Assembly (NCBI RefSeq): GCF_020379485.1
Contig: NC_063452.1
Location: 10,085,065-10,149,064 of the forward strand
DNA from: Brassica napus
Lineage: Eukaryota; Streptophyta; Magnoliopsida; Brassicales; Brassicaceae
DNA length: 64,000 bases
Direction: 5' to 3'
In this document: in pieces, positions 57,731 through 64,000 of the stretch
Layout of the letters: each line of letters opens with the position of its first letter
Position numbering within the stretch: position 1 is the first letter of the stretch
Made by a program: the position numbers and the translations under genes
The notes under the pieces: generated by a model
What the model was told of the DNA's origin: nothing
Database searches by the model: none
What the model saw: the letters and a program-made list of their open reading frames with translations, nothing else

Positions 57731-58266
57731 ATTATTTGTAAGAAATGGTACAGTTTACAAACTTTTTTTTTTTGTCTTACAAATTTATATATAGAGAACC
57801 TACATTTGATAAAGAAAAGTTGATTACGCATAGGTATCAATATTCTCTGGGCCGGCGGCCTTGATACTTGAATCTCAATCCCCGAACCTCCACTAAAAGT
57901 CTTCCCCACGAATAAGCCTTGGTTGTGGAAACCCTTTCAACGTTCCTGATTTATCTTCTAACTGGTTTAGAGATTATAATTGCATGGTTTCTAGTTCGTC
58001 ACTGGATATAAGCTTCTCTACTGATTATTGCCATTCAACATTTCAAAACCATACCAATAGATGTTGATACCTTTCCGAGCTTAGAAAATAATACTAATAC
58101 TGACAAAAAAAACAGAATTGGAACCATAACACTTTGACTGCATAGGAAACAAAACAAGCCAAAATGTACTCTTTCCAATCTTTACGTCTACAAGGGTACC
58201 AAATTAAAAAAAAAATTCAAAGGTAAAAAAAAAGCAAGGTTTAAACCAAAAGATAGATGTGGGTTT
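57731..58266. other. Spacer and L13a 3' flank
   Basis: No gene seen. 58080-58266 is probably the L13a 3'UTR. Confidence 0.4.
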
Positions 58267-59457
<1,191 letters not shown>

Positions 59458-59499
59458 TCAGTGCCGAATTTATATGGAGGCGGTTATGGTTTCTCAGAT

Positions 59500-59560
59500 A
59501 CGGTTAAGGGTTATTTATTGGGCGTTTATTTTATAATTCAGGCCCAATAAAACCAAGACT
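59500..59560 (-). promoter_or_regulatory. Site II-like elements upstream of L13a
   Basis: ATTGGGCG near 59516 and AGGCCCAATA near 59541 lie 90-130 bases upstream of the start codon. Such GGCCCA motifs mark plant ribosomal-protein promoters. Confidence 0.5.
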
Positions 59561-60859
59561 CTTTTTCAGTTGTCTTATTTTGATGATCCACTTTTGTTTT
59601 GTAATGAAGTCAACGATTTAGCTCTTGGGATTTAAGGTCAAAATTTAAACAGAGCTTATATGTTGACTCTTAGGGTTCTTGATCCAATATTAACATTTTG
59701 AATCAAGATCAAAACGTCTATTTTAAATTGAGGATTGTTGATATCTGTTTTGGATTTACCTTGATGCTTTTTTGAGTGACAATGTACCTTAAGAACATTT
59801 TGAAAATGATTCTGAAAGTACACTTCACCAGATTGAACTTCGTAATGACGTAATCGTTCAGTACGTGGAAGCACTCCTTCAAGTGATTGATGTGATTGGC
59901 GGCGATAAGAGACTTAACGAGCACATCGTCAATGTATATCTCTGTTGCGAATCCGAGTTTGTCATCAACATTTTATTGACCAAACTTGCATTCTTCAGTC
60001 TGAAAGACATGACCTTATAACAATAGATCTCGGTCGGTGGTGAGTGCAGTCTTGTCCCTATCGTCGGGATGCTTCATAATCTGATTGTACCCAGAGAAAT
60101 CATCCATGAATATGAATTGTTTCCTAATGTTGACTCGACAAGTCGGTTAATATGCAGGAGAGGGAATCTGTCTTTTGTACACACCTTATTAAGATCCGTG
60201 AAGTCGATGCAAATCTTTTATTTACCGCTCTTCATTTTTGTGATGAGCAGATTAGCCAACCATTTGGAGTATCTTACTTTTGTTATTGATTATGCTCCCA
60301 GTTGTCTGTCTACTTTGTCTTTGACTGCCTTTGCTCTCTCTGGTTCTAACTTTCTTCTTTTATGCTTGATCGGCTTGAAATTTGGATCAACTTTCAGTTC
60401 ATGAGTATAATAGAAGGGTCTATTCTTTCATATTATCCGTGGACCAAGCAAAGGTTAAGATGTTGCCTTTGAGGAATATGATGATCTTCTCCTTAATATC
60501 TTCGGCCAACTATGCACCTACTCTAATAACTCGATCTGGATTATCTTTCTCTATCTATCTCAATGATTTCCTCCTTCTATTGGTACACCTTTTTGATTAG
60601 CTTGGCAACTGGCTTGACAAGAAAAGCTACTTTTTGTAACTTTTCATTTAGGCAATCAGGAGGTTCCTAGCATTGTTTTGATCTCCTTTCAGGGTGAGTA
60701 TCATCACATTTATATTTATGAACTTAATACATTGATAGTAGGTTAAGGGAACGGCTCGCATTGAGTGAATCCACGGCGTGCCGAGGATCATGCTGTAGGA
60801 AGTTGGGGTACCAATGACTGAGAACTTGACGATCTTGGTTATTTCCTCGACGAAAACAT

Positions 60860-62604
60860 CACTACAAGAAAAAAATGTTTTGATAGAACTAGAGTATAGC
60901 GTTTTTTGTCTTTCTGCTATGGTTGATATACTCCTTAATTTTAGATAGCGTTTGTATATTTGGAAACGCTATGATAGAGTGGTATATTCGAAAACGCTAT
61001 GATAGCCTATTTTTAATAGCAGAATATAATGAAATGCTATATTTAGCTTTTTGAATCCCCAAACCCTAAACAAGTTTTTAATCCCTAAACTATAAAACAC
61101 AACTTAAAACTCTAATATTCTCATACTATATCTTCAGATCTTAAATATAAACTCAAAATTTACTCTTTTTAATATTAATATATAACTTTCAAAACACAAG
61201 TCTTAAATCTCCAATCAAACTCTAACAATATAAACCCTAAACCACATACTTTAACATATATCATAAGAACATTAAACCTCAAACTTTAAATATAATATAA
61301 TTTTTATAATATATATCTCAGACTATGTATAATATTTCAAATTTACATTATACAATTCAAAAATAAAAATAAAACCATTAAATAAAAAACAACACAAAAA
61401 GATGATTATAGATAATTCTTATTAGTTTTATTTTGGGCCTTTGATTAGTTTTGATCCAAAGGCTAAAAATCACTCTTTTGTGATCTTCCTCCTTCATTCT
61501 TATTGGTGTATTCTTCAAAATTTGGATTAATATCTCTGACCATTGATTATTTGTAATCCAATGGCCAAGTAATCATCTTTTCATTTTCCTTCTTCTGGAC
61601 TCTATCGATCTCCTCCTCTCTGTATCATTCTCTTCATCTCCCTCACTGTCTCAAACACACCTCCCTCACTGTCTCAAACACACACACACACACGATTCAT
61701 GTAACACACATCTCTTTTCTCTGTTACACACTCTCCTCACACACACACGAATCTGAAGGTGGAATCGAACCCAGCGACCGCGGATCTGAAGATGCTTGAC
61801 CACCACCATTTCTCCCTTTCGCCACCGTCTCTCTCACCACCACTGGTCACCTCTCTCTCTATTTCTCTTTTAAATCTGGTTTTCTGTTCTCGTTAAAAGT
61901 GAGGAAGAAATGGTGATTGTTAGCAGATGTGGTGGTCATTGGGTTTGCGGCTAGGAGGCGATGGAGAAGCTGGTGGTCGTGAGGAGAGGTGGTGGTCATG
62001 GGGCTTGCGGCGAGGAGGCGACGGAGAAGCTGGTGGTCGGAGCAGAGTGGTGGTCATGGGGTTTGCAGCGAGGAGGCGACGGAGAAGTTGGTGGCCGTGA
62101 GAAGAGGTTGTGGTCATGGGGCTTGCGGCGAGGAACGGAGAAGTTCGCGAAGAGGCTGGCTCAAGAAGATTGGGTTTTGATTAGGTTTAATTAAAATTAG
62201 GTTAGATTGGATTTAATTTTTAAAACATTTGGTTTAGTGTTAAGTGTAAACCGATTATTATCTTCTATCAAATGTAATTTATAATGTTTAATAAAAAATA
62301 ATTTATTATGTTTTTAATTATTAAACCTACAAATAAATAATTTTTAAATAAATAAATTTTAAATAAATAATTCTAAAATAAATAATTTAATGTAAATAAT
62401 AATGGTAAAGATACGCTATTAAAAAATATTTAATTGCATACAGAAAAACACTATAATATATAACAATAAGATAGCAATGCAAAAAACCGCTATCTAATGT
62501 GTTTGACCTACTATGACGGACGATGATACAACGTTTTATAAACCGCTATCGTATCGTTAGATAGCGCTTTCCGTCCGCTAAGAAAAGCATTTTTTCTTGC
62601 AGTG
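60860..62604. mobile_element. Non-autonomous CACTA transposon nested in gypsy pol
   Basis: The left end CACTACAAGAAAAAAATG (60860) and the right end, inverted, CACTGCAAGAAAAAATG (ending 62604) are flanked by CAT on both sides (60857-60859, 62605-62607), the 3-bp duplication typical of CACTA elements. Subterminal copies of CGCTATGATAG/CGCTATCTA-type motifs occur near both ends. Removing the 1,745-bp insert and one CAT rejoins the protease reading of the host element. No transposase inside; the interior holds a CA microsatellite and a ~57-60-bp minisatellite. Confidence 0.88.
61926..62145. repeat. ~57-60-bp minisatellite inside the CACTA element
   Basis: Four units begin GGTGGTCATKGGG (about 61931, 61991, 62048, 62109) and include GCGAGGAGGCGACGGAGAAG. 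It is GC-rich in an AT-rich element. Both strands are open by chance; this is not a gene. Confidence 0.8.
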
Positions 62605-62900
62605 CATTCAATTGGATTGTACCGAGCATTTCCTAGGAGAATCCACTAAACCCTGTGAGAGATCAAGTCAAAGATTTCATACCTTTAAGATCGATTCCCA
62701 TTTTTTCAAAGTTTCATTGAACATAAGGTCGAATGAACTACATGTGTCTATGAGAATTTTGTGAAGTGTCTCTTCTCGGTCTTTGGTCTCCTCTTCATAT
62801 AAATGTCATTTTTCCTCTTCTCCTTTGATTGGTTCAAACCTACGCCGACTTCAATCTAGTTGGGCCGACTGACAACCGATCTAGGCTGAGTTCTATTTAT

Positions 62901-64000
62901 TCGATAAGTTTTGTTTTGGGAATTTAATCCATCTCCAACAATCCAGTTCGGTCCAATTTTTTTATAATATTTTGTTAGATGAGAGATTATAATATTTTTT
63001 TATTGTAAAGTTATTTATCAGATCAAGATTATAATAATATGTTTTTAAGTTTTGAAAGTGTTTTGTAAAGTTACAAACTTACTTTCCAAAAATAATTATA
63101 AGATTGATCACAAATTTTAAATACTGCAAAATTCAAAATATTTAAATTTCTTTATGATTATTAATTTTTATAAGGGGATTGATCAACGGAAGGGATACAC
63201 AAGTAGAATCAAATTTGTTGAACAAAAAAAGTAGAATAAAATTTTGTTTATTTTGGCTCTAAATCGTAGATCTCTGATTTCTTTTTTTTTTTTCTAGCAT
63301 CTGTTTAGCTTCAATGAATGTACAAAAAGTTAGAATTTTTTGAATATGCTTACATCCACCAATAAAAATGAATTAAGGCTTTAACTAGTTATCATAAATT
63401 GACATTAGTGGAATAAGAAGGAATGGAATACGGAGAAAAATAGAATACATTTCTTTCCATTTGCGATCATGCTAAAACTTGCAATGGAATAAAAAAAATT
63501 GAATTTTATTAATATTTCGTGTAATTGATGGAATAAACATTTTATTCCAATTATTATAAACGGTAAAAACAATTATGGAATTAATGGAATAGAGCAATCT
63601 ATATTATATCATTCCAAAAACTGGCAATCGAGTTGCAGTCTAACTTAAGAACATACTAGAAATAGTATATACAGTTATGTGATCTGATGATACTTTTGAA
63701 AATAATATATTTTCTAATATATATTTACATCAAATCGGTAAAGAAACTAAAGATATTTATTTCATGCATTTAGAAAAAAATCATTGTTTAGTGTAATGTA
63801 TATCAGAACAATTTCTTTCTAGAATCAAACATTGTTTTGTTATATTTTCAAAAAGCAAATACTAAAACTGAAAAGAATCTAATATCTGTAAAATAAACAC
63901 CTAAACACATGCTAGTTTTTTGACCAAAAAAAAAAAAAAACACATGCTAGTTTTGTCTGTCTATTTATTCCCTCAAAAAGCTTTATTACGGTTAGTACAA
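62901..64000. other. AT-rich right end of the window
   Basis: No gene seen. 63415-63615 is built of inverted and direct GGAATGGAAT/ATTCCATT blocks (for example TGGAATAAACATTTTATTCCA at 63530) and may be a MITE; its borders are unclear. Confidence 0.4.

Larger units (their letters stand above)
59700..62900 (-). pseudogene. Decayed Ty3/gypsy pol (protease to reverse transcriptase)
   Basis: On the minus strand, 62760-62690 reads KILIDTCSSFDLMFNETLKK, resembling the retropepsin active site but with DTC in place of DTG. After the CACTA insertion it resumes with VKFSVIGTPTSYSMILGTPW (about 60830-60770). 60240-60040 reads KICIDFTDLNKVC and DRFPLLHINRLVEST, typical of gypsy RT motif 1-2. RT debris continues to about 59700. 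Stops and frame changes are frequent. No LTRs were identified. Confidence 0.7.

Noticed and set aside
61961..62194. Open frames on both strands in the GC-rich block
   Set aside because: They follow the period of the minisatellite (multiples of 3 keep it open) and contain no domain; not a gene.

Overview
This window is plant nuclear DNA, almost certainly from a Brassica-type crucifer (tribe Brassiceae). The genes are intron-rich, the spacers are AT-rich and packed with transposons, and every recognisable protein is closest to an Arabidopsis family member. Gene identities come from motifs and remembered family sequences; no search was run.

Region 1 (1-42.4 kb). A PHR1/PHL4-like phosphate-starvation MYB-CC factor (+), a CRIB-domain ROP effector RIC (-), a TBC RabGAP (-), NOP10 (+), a broken DUF761-type small gene (-), mitochondrial TIM44 (-), a broken riboflavin synthase (+), a P-class PPR protein (+) and a diacylglycerol kinase like DGK5 (-). 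From memory this is the order of Arabidopsis At2g20400, 20430, 20440, 20490, (20500), 20510, 20690, 20710 and 20900, with most intervening genes missing. That is the thinning expected of a fractionated copy after the Brassica whole-genome triplication. The two broken genes look like loss caught in progress.

Region 2 (43.8-59.4 kb). A RopGEF with a PRONE domain (+), an RLCK-VII/PBL kinase (-), a trihelix factor (-) and ribosomal protein uL13/L13a (-). These resemble Arabidopsis genes on chromosome 4 (At4g13170-13240) or its duplicate on chromosome 3 (At3g24490-24830), so a chromosome-block junction probably lies near 42.4-43.8 kb.

Mobile DNA fills the rest. There is a copia LTR retrotransposon with an intact 5-bp target duplication but many inactivating breaks (49.9-55.4 kb). 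A miniature LTR element (TRIM) carries two 349/348-bp LTRs, a PBS and a perfect 5-bp duplication (29.6-30.4 kb). A non-autonomous CACTA element with a 3-bp duplication sits inside a decayed Ty3/gypsy pol (59.7-62.9 kb). Others are a tRNA-derived SINE, several Helitron ends with GC hairpins, a probable solo LTR with a GAGCGAC-rich minisatellite, a ~1.5-kb long-inverted-repeat element with a possible captured exon, two elements with telomere-like cores, and several MITEs.

The genes do not form an operon-like unit. Two belong to ROP GTPase signalling (RIC effector, RopGEF activator), two to ribosome biogenesis or function (NOP10, L13a), and two to mitochondria (TIM44, probably the PPR). I found no tRNA or rRNA gene, no CRISPR array and no convincing novel biochemical system. 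The most informative features are the nested transposons, the two young pseudogenes and the synteny breakpoint.
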